From Sedimentisphaerales bacterium (GTDB lineage Bacteria > Planctomycetota > Phycisphaerae > Sedimentisphaerales > SM23-30), in contig JAFGKT010000034.1 in NCBI GenBank assembly GCA_016928435.1, positions 41,005 through 105,004 of the forward strand: 64,000 bases of DNA. The letters are read 5' to 3'. Position numbers and translations under genes: made by a program. The stretch's first letter is position 1, and every line of letters begins with the position of its first letter. Shown one piece after another: positions 54,009 to 63,364 of this stretch. The notes under the pieces are model-generated. The model made no database searches. It saw only the letters and a list, made by a program, of their open reading frames with translations, and was not told where the DNA came from.

Positions 54009-54578
54009 ATGTCACGCAGGACCGTTATCGTAGTGTTATTGTTGACCGCTGTATTGGCAACCCTCAACGGTTGTGTAGGCCGCGCCGTCCGCGAAGGTTA
54101 TCATGGTATCGTCGGCGCCGCGGGCGTCCCCCTTGTTATCTCAGGTCAAGAAACCCAAATCAAATCCATCCCCCTCACCTACGGCAATTATCAGCTCGAA
54201 CGTTTCACCTGTGATATCGGTACCTTGTGCGATCCCCAATTCTTCTCCGCTTTGCCCAATCGCGTTTCCCAGGAATTGAGTACCCGCGAAGTGGACGATG
54301 AAGATGTTTCCTTCTTCGTCGGACCCAGCAACCGCACTGTTATTATTCGCGGCCGAGTTATCCATTATGAAACCGCCGACCTGCTCGGCGTGGCCATGGG
54401 CCCTATGGAAGAAGCCATATGCCGTGTCCAGCTCGTCGATGCTGATAGCGGCACTGTTCTAGCTGACACCAACTGCGTCGGCCGTGTCGAAAGCACCGTA
54501 CGCAGCGGACCCGATGAACTAGCTCACGGCGTCGCCCGCGCAATCCGAGAATTGCTAATGCCCGAAGCCTCCGAGTAA
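54009..54578 (+). CDS. Lipoprotein of unknown function
   Basis: A 189-residue lipoprotein. Signal segment TVIVVLLLTAVLATLNGC with lipobox LNGC; Cys22 is the lipidation site. The rest is a mixed alpha/beta domain in which RTVIIRGRVIHYETADLLG and DADSGTVLADTNCVGRVES, followed by GVARAIRELL, recall domains of proteins that measure or present small polymers in the envelope (DUF4410-like), but I cannot name the family. An upstream ATAGGAG is well placed. It has its own terminator (54615). Confidence 0.75.
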   Translation: MSRRTVIVVLLLTAVLATLNGCVGRAVREGYHGIVGAAGVPLVISGQETQIKSIPLTYGNYQLERFTCDIGTLCDPQFFSALPNRVSQELSTREVDDEDVSFFVGPSNRTVIIRGRVIHYETADLLGVAMGPMEEAICRVQLVDADSGTVLADTNCVGRVESTVRSGPDELAHGVARAIRELLMPEASE

Positions 54579-54614
54579 TAACATTGCAGTAAACTTTATG
54601 TATCCCAACGTTTG

Positions 54615-54645
54615 CCCCCGGGTCACATCCCGGGGGTTTACTTTA
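54615..54645 (+). terminator. Terminator shared by convergent genes
   Basis: CCCCCGGG (54615-54622) pairs with CCCGGGGG (54629-54636) around TCACAT, followed by TTTACTTT. Lies between the lipoprotein gene and the convergent UroD-like gene, whose stop is at 54643. Confidence 0.8.
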
Positions 54646-55665
54646 TTCCACCACCGCCTTCGCCATCGCCTCCACATTTTCCGGCGGAACATTGGGCAGC
54701 AACGCCTCATGACTCGGGCTCACTATCAAACAAGGCCCCAGCAAATCCTTTACCCGCTTCACTTCTGCTGCGATCTCATCAGGCCCCGCATTCATAAGCA
54801 AATCCTGAGTATCAATCCCGCCCATAAATGCTATTTTGCCTTTGAAATCCCGCGCTAACGTTTCAGCGTCCATATTCGCAGCCTTTGCCTGCAACGGATG
54901 CAAACAATCCACGTTCGCCGAGATCAAACGATCTATAACTTTGTGAATCGCTCCGCATGAATGCAATATCACCTGATAGCCGTGATCGTGTGCCTGATCG
55001 GTGAACTTCTTGAACCAAGGCATGATAAACTCGTCAAACTGTTTCGGACCGCATATCAAATCCAACTGTGTTCCAAAATCATTCCCAAAAAAGTAACCAT
55101 CCACCAAAGCCCCCGCTGCCTCATAAAACCTTTCGTTAGCCTCGTAATAAAATTTGCAGACTTTGTCTGTCACCGCGTGTACCAGTTCCGGATTGGCGTA
55201 CATGTCCATCATGTATTTTTCCATCCCGAACAGATCCATCACGTTATGATAAAAACACGTCCAAAAACCGCTCGCTCGATACACTTCCCCGGCCGTTTTT
55301 AACGTCTCCAAACAACTATCGAAATGTAAATAATCAGGGCTCGGCCAATTGATATCTATCTCCTCCAACTGCTCCACATTCTCGCAATTCGCCAAAGGTG
55401 CCTGATCTAACACATTATCGCTTTTTTCGATCCCCTCATCAAACATACCGTAACCTTGTGGATGTTGGTAACAGTCACCATAAAACTGCGGGCAAATCCA
55501 TCGAAAATCATCATGGAGCTTCGCTTGCAGTTGCTCCAGACTATTCGTGCCGAAATATCTATGATATATAGGCAATGTGTCATCATGCGGATTCCCCACC
55601 CAAAACCCACAACGGTCCGCTGCTTCACCGCTGATAATCGTTCTGATACGTTCGCGACTGTTCAT
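54643..55665 (-). CDS. Uroporphyrinogen-decarboxylase-family protein (MtaA/CmuA-like), copy 1
   Basis: A 340-residue TIM-barrel protein. NSRERIRTIISGEAADRCGF is the typical start, followed by the barrel (FWTCFYHNVMDLFGMEKYMM, DGYFFGNDFGTQ, and HSCGAIHKVIDRLI with a His-Cys pair used for zinc in methyltransferases, then MGGIDTQDLL). True HemE has other conserved residues, so this is more likely a cobalamin-dependent methyltransferase or a protein acting on sugar-derived substrates, as in many planctomycete clusters. The ATG at 55665 has AAAGG upstream. Reaction unknown. Confidence 0.82.
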   Translation of the reverse strand: MNSRERIRTIISGEAADRCGFWVGNPHDDTLPIYHRYFGTNSLEQLQAKLHDDFRWICPQFYGDCYQHPQGYGMFDEGIEKSDNVLDQAPLANCENVEQLEEIDINWPSPDYLHFDSCLETLKTAGEVYRASGFWTCFYHNVMDLFGMEKYMMDMYANPELVHAVTDKVCKFYYEANERFYEAAGALVDGYFFGNDFGTQLDLICGPKQFDEFIMPWFKKFTDQAHDHGYQVILHSCGAIHKVIDRLISANVDCLHPLQAKAANMDAETLARDFKGKIAFMGGIDTQDLLMNAGPDEIAAEVKRVKDLLGPCLIVSPSHEALLPNVPPENVEAMAKAVVE

Positions 55666-55921
55666 GTTTGTTGCCTTTCCATTCATCACGCCATTGTAAA
55701 TCCAGACTGGAATCTCCCAATGCCGTCGTTGCGCATGTCACATACGCTCTGCCTAAAATGAATCTTTCGACGCGCCCCTCCAATATAGTGTTATGAAAGA
55801 TTCTTGGCAAGACCATACCTTATGCAGGTTGCTTTTTGCTTGTTCCCGCGATTCTCTGGATTGCCCAATACCTTTTATGCCCTTGGTTGATGTGATATAG
55901 CTACTCCCCAGTCCCACCCTA
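55666..55921. other. Intergenic before the UroD-like gene
   Basis: Together with the terminator at 55922-55956 this separates the receiver gene from the UroD-like gene; it should carry the UroD-like promoter on the minus strand. Nothing else seen. Confidence 0.35.
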
Positions 55922-55956
55922 ATAAAAGACGGGCAACGCAACTCAATGCGCTGCCC
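55922..55956 (-). terminator. Terminator of the Hpt-receiver pair
   Basis: GGGCAACGCA (55931-55940) pairs with TGCGCTGCCC (55947-55956) with one wobble pair and a 6-base loop; on the minus strand GUCUUUUAUU follows. It lies 48 bases after the receiver stop. Confidence 0.85.
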
Positions 55957-56004
55957 GCGTTCTTTTCCGCAAGTCCATCGGTTATCGAATAGAATCCTCT
56001 TTAT

Positions 56005-56412
56005 TTATGCACTTTCAACCGGCATCAGACCCAGCTTGTCCATCTCCGCAAACAGTTTCGCACGACTGACCGGCTTTACAATGTAAGCCTCACAGCCCGT
56101 CCTGAATGCCGAGATCACATTCTCTTTGTCGCTGAAAGCTGTCGTCATGATAACCTTAACCCCGTCGAGGCTTTTTATGCCGTGTTCTCTTTCCAATTCA
56201 CGAATGTGTTTTAACGCCTCTTGACCGTCCATGCCCGGCATCGCGATATCCAGACATAGTAAATCATAAGGCTTACCATCCGAAAGAGCCCGGCCCATAA
56301 CTTCGATCGCTTCTGTGCCGTTGCTTGCCACGTCGCAATCGAACTGCTTGCCAAAATAGGCCAGCATCAGTCGCCGCGTCGTCATATCATCGTCAACTAT
56401 AAGAACTCTCAT
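56005..56412 (-). CDS. Single-domain response regulator (CheY-like)
   Basis: A 135-residue receiver without output domain. Acidic pocket VDDD at residues 6-9, phosphorylation site Asp55 in LCLDIAMPGMDG, Thr near 90 (VIMTTAF) and Lys113 in IVKPVS. It probably works by protein contact. It follows an Hpt protein by 47 bases on the same strand; the two likely form a phosphorelay. The matching kinase is not adjacent; the histidine kinase at 8.9 kb is one candidate but nothing links them. Confidence 0.93.
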   Translation of the reverse strand: MRVLIVDDDMTTRRLMLAYFGKQFDCDVASNGTEAIEVMGRALSDGKPYDLLCLDIAMPGMDGQEALKHIRELEREHGIKSLDGVKVIMTTAFSDKENVISAFRTGCEAYIVKPVSRAKLFAEMDKLGLMPVESA

Positions 56413-56459
56413 ATCGTATCCCTCGAAACCGGTATAGTTCTCTATATTTCTGGTTTAGT

Positions 56460-56933
56460 TCAGACAATTGTGTCGCTTGATCCATCATGTTCAGCGGTTT
56501 TTTCTCGCACTAGGTCAATCCAATCCGATTGTCCTAGCAATGCCACCAACGCCTCCACTTCCTCTCGAAGTTGGTCAACCAAATGCATTGTTGACTCCAT
56601 TTTATGCTCGCCGTTTTGGCACATCATCTCCAGTTTCCCGGAGTTGTCCATGGCCTGGGTGGCGCCGATAACTGCCGTCGAGCCTCGCAGCCTATGAGCA
56701 CAAGATTGCACCGTTGCCCAGTCACCTTGCACGGCAGCATCGCATAGCTGCTTGATGGTATCCGGAGCGTCTAGGCGAAAGGCTTCCGTTACATCCACCA
56801 AGATGTCTTCATCGTCGCAAATCTCCAGCAACCTATTCCAGTCAATATCGCATTGTACTGGTATGCTCGTGTGTTTTCCGGCAGCAACCGATGAGCAATC
56901 TTTGCTTGGTTTATGGTCCTGATTATCGGACAT
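56460..56933 (-). CDS. Histidine phosphotransfer (Hpt) protein
   Basis: A 157-residue phosphotransfer protein. The Hpt helix bundle spans about 30-130, with His80 in QSCAHRLRGSTAVIGA, the signature HxLKG-type motif. The first 28 residues are polar and disordered. I chose the ATG at 56933 because a GGGC-rich site precedes it; an ATG at about 56969 would add 12 residues. Coupled with the CheY-like protein downstream. Confidence 0.88.
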   Translation of the reverse strand: MSDNQDHKPSKDCSSVAAGKHTSIPVQCDIDWNRLLEICDDEDILVDVTEAFRLDAPDTIKQLCDAAVQGDWATVQSCAHRLRGSTAVIGATQAMDNSGKLEMMCQNGEHKMESTMHLVDQLREEVEALVALLGQSDWIDLVREKTAEHDGSSDTIV

Positions 56934-57458
56934 GCCCTGGCCCTCTGGTTTCCAGTTCTTTTGCCACATCAATTTTCGTTCCGTCTGCGTTTAGGCCCAG
57001 CATTCATGGAATACCATTGTCACACAGAATCACTGCCCAAAGCTTAACGCACATTTCTACTAATCGTCTCTGAAACTTGCCATACTTAGAGTAATAATCA
57101 CAATCAATACCTTATTTTCCACTAATCACTCAATTCCCGCCATTTATGTTCCATTGCAGCCTAATCTGTTCAAACCGGCTCCAGATAATAACCTCCCTCG
57201 CGTCCCATAAGTAATCGAAGTTATCCTATTGTTGATTCGATTGACGCTGAGAAGATGATTATGCCGGTTCCGTATTTGCGGGTGTATCCAGTAACCCTGA
57301 TAATGGACTCTGAAAAACTGCTAAATCTGTGGATTAAACCCCTGCCGCTCCCCCCCGGTGATTTTTGTTGAGTTTGCCCAACCGACTCGCTATCATGAGC
57401 GATTCGCCCCCGGGCCATAGAAACCAAAACCAATGCTTTCCCAATAGGACAGCCGATT
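56934..57458. other. Intergenic between Hpt and typA
   Basis: Divergent promoters for the Hpt gene and typA must lie here. TTGATT and TATGGC on the minus strand near 57090-57118 are 17 bases apart and form a weak candidate. No gene, repeat or hairpin of note. Confidence 0.35.
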
Positions 57459-59315
57459 ATGCAAAGACGACCCATCAGAAATGTTGCCATTATCGCCCAT
57501 GTTGACCACGGCAAAACCACCCTGGTTGACCGGCTGCTCTATCAATCCGGGATGTTCCGCAACGAGGAACTGGACAAACTCGCCGGCGGCCAACACCACC
57601 TTATCATGGATTCCAACCCACTCGAACAGGAACGCGGCATAACCATTCTTAGCAAGAACTGCGCCATCGACTATACTGACACCCAAGGCGGCGAATATAA
57701 AATCAACATTATTGACACGCCCGGCCATGCCGATTTCGGCGGCGAAGTCGAACGCGTTCTCAAAATGGCTGACGGTGTTCTGCTGCTAGTCGATGCCTTC
57801 GAAGGCCCCATGCCCCAAACTCGCTTTGTTCTTGGCAAAGCCCTTCAACATAAACTCAAACCTATTGTCGTCATCAACAAAACCGACCGCCCCGATGCCC
57901 GCCCCGATGATGTCGTCAATGAAGTTTTCGATTTACTCGTGCAGCTCGGTGCCGACGATGGCGCTCTTGATTTTCCCGTTATCTACGCCTCGGCCCGCGA
58001 TGGCTGGGCCACCACCAACCTCGATGTCAAAGCCGACATGCGTGTTGTTCTTGATACTATCATCCAACATGTCCCCGCCCCCGAAGCCGAAATCGATCAG
58101 CCCCTCCAAATGCTTGTCACTAGCCTGGAGTATTCTGATTATGTCGGCCGTATCGCTATCGGTCGTGTCTTCGCCGGCAGCGTCAGCGAAGGTGCCCCAG
58201 TTACCGTCATCGATAACCAAGGACGACACACTCTGCAAAAGGTCCTCAAAATCCACCAGTTTCACGGCCTCGGCCGCAAAGAAGTACTCTCCATCGAAGC
58301 CGGCGACATCTGCGCCATATCAGGCCTGGACCCAATCGACATCGGCAACACCATCGCTTGCCCTGACAAACCCAGTGCGCTGCCCATCATCGCCGTTGAC
58401 GAACCAACCATGCACACCACCTTCCGCGTTAATGATGGTCCATTTGCAGGCCAAGACGGCAAAGCCGCCACCAGCCGCCAAATCGCCCAACGCCTCGAAA
58501 GAGAACTCCAACAAAATGTCGCCCTGCGTGTGGAACCCGGAGCGACCCCCGAAGAATTCAAAGTGTCCGGCCGAGGACTAATGCACATCGGCATACTGCT
58601 CGAAAACATGCGCCGCGAAGGTTTTGAACTTTGTGTCGGCAAACCGCATGTCATCATCCGCCACGTCGACGGCCTCCGCCAGGAACCCATCGAACTCTTG
58701 GTTATCGATACTCCCATGGAATGCCAAAGCGCTGTCATGAGTCTGCTCGGTGAACGACGCACCGAAATGGTGCGTATGGATGCCAAAACCGGCACATCCG
58801 GCATCGTCCATATGGAATTCATGATCCCCTCCCGCGGTTTGTTCGGTCTTCACGCCCGAATGCTCAACGCCACCCAAGGTCGTGCCATTATGCACCATAC
58901 CTTTGAACGCTATGAACCAATGCGAGGCTCTATCCCTCAGCGCCAATCCGGCGTTATGATTGCCAAAGAAACCGGTACCGTTACCGCCTACGCGCTCGAT
59001 AACCTCTACGATCGAGGCGTATTTTTCATCAAGCCCGGCGATAGTGTGTACGAAGGACAAGTCGTCGGCGAACACTGCAAAGAAGGCGATATCACCGTAA
59101 ACGTCGCCAGAATGAAGCAGCTCACCAACATCCGCGCCGCCGGCAAAGACGATGCCGCCAAGGTCCGACCCATGCGCCAAATGTCACTCGAAGCCTGCCT
59201 CGAATACATCCAAGACGATGAACTCGTCGAGGTACTGCCCTCCACCGTAAAAATACGCAAACGCCTACTAACCGAAAACGCCCGCAAACAAGACTCCCGA
59301 CGTTCCAAAAAATAA
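57459..59315 (+). CDS. typA: Ribosome-associated GTPase TypA/BipA
   Basis: A 618-residue translational GTPase. G1 [11 protein letters not shown] (residues 15-25), G2 RGITI, G3 [16 protein letters not shown]4 NKTD in [11 protein letters not shown], then EF-G-like domains II, III and V and the BipA-specific C-terminal domain ([43 protein letters not shown]). BipA takes part in ribosome assembly and stress or cold adaptation. The ATG at 57459 has AGGA upstream. Complete and normal in length (E. coli 607). Confidence 0.97.
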   Translation: MQRRPIRNVAIIAHVDHGKTTLVDRLLYQSGMFRNEELDKLAGGQHHLIMDSNPLEQERGITILSKNCAIDYTDTQGGEYKINIIDTPGHADFGGEVERVLKMADGVLLLVDAFEGPMPQTRFVLGKALQHKLKPIVVINKTDRPDARPDDVVNEVFDLLVQLGADDGALDFPVIYASARDGWATTNLDVKADMRVVLDTIIQHVPAPEAEIDQPLQMLVTSLEYSDYVGRIAIGRVFAGSVSEGAPVTVIDNQGRHTLQKVLKIHQFHGLGRKEVLSIEAGDICAISGLDPIDIGNTIACPDKPSALPIIAVDEPTMHTTFRVNDGPFAGQDGKAATSRQIAQRLERELQQNVALRVEPGATPEEFKVSGRGLMHIGILLENMRREGFELCVGKPHVIIRHVDGLRQEPIELLVIDTPMECQSAVMSLLGERRTEMVRMDAKTGTSGIVHMEFMIPSRGLFGLHARMLNATQGRAIMHHTFERYEPMRGSIPQRQSGVMIAKETGTVTAYALDNLYDRGVFFIKPGDSVYEGQVVGEHCKEGDITVNVARMKQLTNIRAAGKDDAAKVRPMRQMSLEACLEYIQDDELVEVLPSTVKIRKRLLTENARKQDSRRSKK

Positions 59316-59739
59316 CCAACCGTCCCCCACGTCATCTCCGCGCGCCCCTCTGTCATTCCCGCGCAGGCGCCGAATCCATCTCTGACCCCAACGGCCTCCA
59401 TTTTCCCCCGACCCGGTGGCACAACCTCTTGTGCTTAACGCTTGCCCCAGGTAGATAATCTTCTTCTCTTCTTCGTAATACTATTCAACATTTTCTTGTT
59501 TTTCATGTGCCATTATTTTTCTGCAAGACCATATTACCCTATTGGACAGCAATTTATGACCAATAATTGCATCAGCCAATTCCCACCCTCGCTACCTTCT
59601 CTTTCCTTCGTGATCTTCAAAAACTTCGTGACCGACTCTTTCTGCCTTGACCTTCTGTACCGTTTAACCTTCGAATATTTCCGTGTCGCGCGAACTGCCT
59701 TTGGCAAACTTTTTTCTCATCTTCGCGTCCTTCGTGCCC
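59316..59739. other. Intergenic with degenerate repeats
   Basis: Contains GTCATTCCCGCGCAGGC followed by AATCCATC (about 59351-59380), a relative of the CCAGCGCAGGCTGG palindrome at 36845. The 9-bp-period repeat begins within it. The 119-codon open frame that spans 59442-59801 is an artefact of that repeat. Confidence 0.5.
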
Positions 59740-59799
59740 TTCGTGGTTCTCTTATTTTCGCGTCTTTCGCGTTTTTCGCGGTTAAAAACTCCCTGACCT
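59740..59799 (+). repeat. 60-bp repeat with 9-bp periodicity, copy 2
   Basis: Matches 35275-35334 with one mismatch. Upstream, further 9-mers (CTTCGCGTC, CTTCGTGCC, CTTCGTGGT at about 59720-59747) extend the period. CCCTGGCAGCTTCGTGG at about 59849 is a further relative of the CCTGGCAGC blocks near 35235 and 35390. Confidence 0.8.
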
Positions 59800-59890
59800 A
59801 ACCGCCCTCACCGTACCCCCGACTAACCCCCCTGTGCCATATATCCGCCCCTGGCAGCTTCGTGGTTCTATTCTCCCTGACTCACCGCCT

Positions 59891-60691
59891 CTACGCGATA
59901 TGGCTCGGCGGAAACCCCATCACCTTCTTAAACACCTTCGAAAAATGAAACTGATCGCAAAACCCCAACCGCCCCGCCGCCTCCTTCACACTCAACCCTT
60001 CCGATTGCATATAATGACACGCTAATAGTATCCGTTCCCGGTTCATAAACCTGCTTGGCGATATCCCCAACTCCTTCCGAAACAGCGCGTTTACATACTC
60101 TGGCGTCAACCCAAACTCCTCCGCTAACTCCTGCCGTGTCAGGTTACGCTCAATATTGTCCCGCAAGAATGCAATCATCTTATTCATCCGCCGTGACAAC
60201 TGCTTTTCACTGCTGCCCTGCCAATACTCCGCTAACCTCAGCCAAATCTCCCGCACCACGCCCCGCAGCAGCGCATCCCGATAAACACTATAGCTGGTAA
60301 ACAAATCCGCCGCCCGCCGAAACAACTGCTGAAACACCGACATCTCCGGTGTACTTGTCACCCGCCTCGGCTCAATCTCCAAACCATAATCGCCATCCAA
60401 CCACGTACCCTCCCGCAACAACTCACAATGAATACAGCTAATCACCGCGTATGATGAATCGTCAACCCGACGAAACACATGGTGCGACCCAGGCGGGATC
60501 GCCAAAATCTGCCCCCGCCGCACCAGAGAATCCCCCTCCAATGCCGACTCATAACGAAACCGCCCCGCGACCACCAATATCAACTCCCAGTCCGGCATCT
60601 CACGAGGCCCCCAAGCCGCCTCCGCCGTGGTCTCAAAATAGTTCGCGATCTGTATTCGCGGCTCAATATCTGTTGGTTTTAGCAATTTCAT
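59891..60691 (-). CDS. AraC-family regulator with cupin-like sensor domain
   Basis: A 266-residue transcription regulator. The N-terminal 150 residues are a cupin-like arm (WELILVVAGRFRYESALEG, RRGQILAIPPGSHHVF); the C-terminal 100 residues hold two helix-turn-helix units (LTRQELAEEFGLTPEYVNALFRK, AAGRLGFCDQFHFSKVFKKV; given in part). It is divergent from the UroD-like gene at 60835 and probably controls it. Ligand unknown, a sugar or phenolic compound is usual in this family. Confidence 0.9.
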   Translation of the reverse strand: MKLLKPTDIEPRIQIANYFETTAEAAWGPREMPDWELILVVAGRFRYESALEGDSLVRRGQILAIPPGSHHVFRRVDDSSYAVISCIHCELLREGTWLDGDYGLEIEPRRVTSTPEMSVFQQLFRRAADLFTSYSVYRDALLRGVVREIWLRLAEYWQGSSEKQLSRRMNKMIAFLRDNIERNLTRQELAEEFGLTPEYVNALFRKELGISPSRFMNRERILLACHYMQSEGLSVKEAAGRLGFCDQFHFSKVFKKVMGFPPSHIA

Positions 60692-60834
60692 GACAAAATC
60701 TTACTTTCGTACATGCTATTCCGCCTGTCACCCATGGTTTAAAACGAATTGTACCATATAATAGCTATATAAGCCAGTTTAATCATCCCTGGCATTATTT
60801 ACGTAATATTCTTTTTGAACATGGAGCATTTACT
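60692..60834. promoter_or_regulatory. Divergent control region of the AraC regulator and UroD-like gene
   Basis: TATAAT at 60757-60762 is a perfect -10 for the UroD-like gene but the -35 (ATGGTT, 60734-60739) is poor, as is common for activator-dependent promoters. TATAGC/TATTAT on the other strand overlap. An AraC-type site is likely but not identifiable. Confidence 0.45.
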
Positions 60835-61998
60835 ATGACCTCCTCTATGACCAACCGTCAACGCATAAACGCAATTCTGCACTATCAAGATTATGATCGT
60901 TTGCCAATTGTTCACTTCGGCTTTTGGAAGGAAACCCTCGCCAAGTGGGCCCAAGAAGGGCACCTAAGCCAAGACCTCGCTGACAATTGGTGGGATGGTG
61001 GTCCCGCCGATGTCGAAATCTCGAAACTTCTCGGATTCGATACTAACTGGTACGCTAATTTGCACCCAGCGACAGGCCTTTCTCCCACTTTTGACCCCCA
61101 TATCGTCAAGGAATTCCCCGACGGCTCCAAGCACGTTATGAATACCGATGGTGTCGTTGTTCTCCAACGCCCCGAAGCCGGCTCCATACCAGGCGAAATC
61201 GAGCACACTCTCGTTGACCGCGCTTCTTGGGAAGAACATTACAAATGGCGCTATCAGTTCCAACCCGAACGCGTCGATAATGCCCATGTACTCGTCAACG
61301 ATAAGATGGTTCCCGTCAACCAAGGCGGCGCCGAATTCCTCCGCGACCAAACTCGTGACTACCACTACGGCGTATTTTGCGGCAGCCTGTACGGCCAAAT
61401 CCGCAACGTCATCGGCGTCGAAGGAACCTGCTATCTCCAAATGGACGACCCCGAACTCTTCGACGAAATTATCGATACCGTTGCCGACCTCTGTTACAAA
61501 TGTGTAGAAGGTGTCCTCGCTACCGGCGCCAAGTTTGACTTCGGCCATTTCTGGGAAGATATCTGTTTCAAGAACGGCCCCCTCATCTCTCCCAAAGTCT
61601 TCGACGCCAAAGTAGGCCCTCACTACAAACGCATCACCGACCTGCTCCGCAAGCACGACATCGACATCGTTTCTCTTGACTGCGACGGCAAAATCGATGC
61701 CCTCGTACCCACTTGGGTCAACAACGGCGTCAACACTATGTTCCCAATCGAGGTCGGTACTTGGGATGCTTCCATTGCTCCGTGGCGCGAGCAGTTCGGC
61801 AAAGAAATCCGAGGCGTGGGCGGTATGAACAAAACCGTATTCGCCCGCGACAAAGCCGCTATCGATCAAGAAGTCCAGCGCTTAAAACCTCTCGTCGAAC
61901 TAGGCGGCTTCATCCCCTGCCCCGACCACCGCATCGCGCCCGATGCCAAATGGGATCTGGTCCTCTACTACACCGAAAAAATGCGCCAAACTTTTTAG
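60835..61998 (+). CDS. Uroporphyrinogen-decarboxylase-family protein, copy 2
   Basis: A 387-residue TIM-barrel protein, distantly similar to the one at 54643. Start NRQRINAILHYQDYDRLPIVHFGFW, with DFGHFWEDICFKNGPLISP and VSLDCDGKIDALVPTWVNNG, then GVGGMNKTVFA, a plan seen in sugar-cluster UroD-like proteins. It lacks the His-Cys zinc pair of copy 1 (the matching segment reads SLDCDG). Divergent AraC gene, strong terminator. Function unknown. Two ATG codons, 60835 and 60847, are possible. Confidence 0.82.
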   Translation: MTSSMTNRQRINAILHYQDYDRLPIVHFGFWKETLAKWAQEGHLSQDLADNWWDGGPADVEISKLLGFDTNWYANLHPATGLSPTFDPHIVKEFPDGSKHVMNTDGVVVLQRPEAGSIPGEIEHTLVDRASWEEHYKWRYQFQPERVDNAHVLVNDKMVPVNQGGAEFLRDQTRDYHYGVFCGSLYGQIRNVIGVEGTCYLQMDDPELFDEIIDTVADLCYKCVEGVLATGAKFDFGHFWEDICFKNGPLISPKVFDAKVGPHYKRITDLLRKHDIDIVSLDCDGKIDALVPTWVNNGVNTMFPIEVGTWDASIAPWREQFGKEIRGVGGMNKTVFARDKAAIDQEVQRLKPLVELGGFIPCPDHRIAPDAKWDLVLYYTEKMRQTF

Positions 61999-62022
61999 CC
62001 CCTCGACCTGTCGAGGGGTTTT
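61999..62022 (+). terminator. Rho-independent terminator of UroD-like copy 2
   Basis: CCCCTCGA (61999-62006), loop CCTG, TCGAGGGG (62011-62018), then TTTT. It begins one base after the stop codon. Confidence 0.9.
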
Positions 62023-62079
62023 AACTCAATACTGCATTGCGCTACTCACCCCTTGCCCATATCAAGCCCATCCGCTAAA

Positions 62080-63123
62080 ATGCGTACCACTATGACGCAT
62101 TTACCCGTACAAATAGGCAACGCCACAGAATATCAGGACAGCCAACTATACCTAACCGTCCCCGATGTCCAAGGCACCTACACCATCCCCTACATCCAAT
62201 CCAGCCGATCCCTCAATGTGCGTTTAGCGCCGCAACACTCCGACGCGACTGCGGACTTACGTCTGAAACTATCCGGTGCCCTTATCGACCAAGCCCAACT
62301 CAACTCGCGGAACCCCGCTATAACCTTCACCGACCTAACCCCCGGCGAATACGAACTCCAAGTCCAGCTCGGCCCCAAAACCTATAACGTAAAAAACATC
62401 GGCATTGGTTCCGTCATTGCCGCGCTTGGCGACAGCCTCACCGAAGGATACTACGGCCAAGCATTTCGGCGCGACAACTTAGAATTAACTGCTGCCGATT
62501 TCCCTCCCGAAGCTGTCTCTAAAGACCGCCGCAACTTCCCCCAGTTCGCCCCCACCGCCTGCGAGCATTGGCCCGAATACAATTGCTTCACCAGTTGGAT
62601 GACCCGCCTAAACGACCTTTTATCCCAACAATGTTCCCACCCCGTCTTCATTACCAACGAAGGTTGGGGCGGAATAAATACCACTCAATATCTCGACAAA
62701 GTCCGCAACGACACCAATTGGCAGCAACGCATCAAACTGCTCCAACCCAGCCTCTGGCTAATCCATCTGGGCGTCAACGATGACCGATGCCAATTTCCCG
62801 CTGCCCTCGTCCGCGACAACCTCGCCGAAATCATCCGTATCTTGCAGCAAGACTACAACGCCCAATCTCAAAACATCTATATCGCCAAGCCCTCCTACGA
62901 TTACCACCCAGGCGCCGCCCAAATCCTCCAGTCCTACATCAGCCAGTACGAAAAACTCATCACCCAACTAAACCTGAAATGGGGCGCGGATTTTTACACC
63001 GCTTTCAGCACCGACCGCCAAAAATGGTATGGCGACGACACCGTCCACCCCAACGAACCAGGCATAAACCACATGGCCGAAATCTGGTCCCGCACACTTG
63101 CCCCTCACTTATCCGCCCGCTGA
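62080..63123 (+). CDS. SGNH/GDSL-type esterase-like hydrolase
   Basis: A 347-residue hydrolase. Residues 1-110 form a beta-sandwich domain; the SGNH domain follows with block I ALGDSLTEGYYG (nucleophile Ser), block III GVND, and block V DTVHPNEPG with the catalytic Asp-His pair. There is no signal peptide, so it may act in the cytoplasm, perhaps removing acyl groups from sugars. ATG codons at 62080 and 62092 are both possible; neither has a good ribosome binding site. Confidence 0.85.
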   Translation: MRTTMTHLPVQIGNATEYQDSQLYLTVPDVQGTYTIPYIQSSRSLNVRLAPQHSDATADLRLKLSGALIDQAQLNSRNPAITFTDLTPGEYELQVQLGPKTYNVKNIGIGSVIAALGDSLTEGYYGQAFRRDNLELTAADFPPEAVSKDRRNFPQFAPTACEHWPEYNCFTSWMTRLNDLLSQQCSHPVFITNEGWGGINTTQYLDKVRNDTNWQQRIKLLQPSLWLIHLGVNDDRCQFPAALVRDNLAEIIRILQQDYNAQSQNIYIAKPSYDYHPGAAQILQSYISQYEKLITQLNLKWGADFYTAFSTDRQKWYGDDTVHPNEPGINHMAEIWSRTLAPHLSAR

Positions 63124-63136
63124 TCCCCCTGCTGCA

Positions 63137-63262
63137 TCAATCCTTCTTAATCTTCTTCGGCTCACAAACGTGCTTCTTCTTATCACTCACCGCCCCGCAC
63201 TTTTTGCATTTATAATTCCCAGCTTTTTCCTTACTGTCTTTTTTGCCCTTAAGACAACCCAT
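63137..63262 (-). CDS. 41-residue zinc-ribbon protein
   Basis: A very small protein: MGCLKGKKDSKEK, then YKCKKCGAVSDKKKHVC and a lysine-rich end. The two CxxC/HxC groups (Cys19, Cys22, His33, Cys35) would bind one zinc ion. GGAG lies eight bases upstream of the ATG at 63262. Comparable short Lys-rich zinc ribbons are common in planctomycetes, without known role. It starts in the gap between the GDSL gene (opposite strand) and the SagB-type gene. Confidence 0.75.
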   Translation of the reverse strand: MGCLKGKKDSKEKAGNYKCKKCGAVSDKKKHVCEPKKIKKD

Positions 63263-63364
63263 AATGGAATCTCCAACTACAAAACTGCCCGTTAATCACA
63301 AACACACGTCATTATATGTCCTCAACGCCACCAAAGGCAAACCCAGCAATATTTTGTATCTGAA

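Noticed and set aside
59442..59801. 119-codon frame ending in LRVLRALRGSLIFASFAFF
   Set aside because: This is the translation of the 9-bp-period repeat, not a protein.
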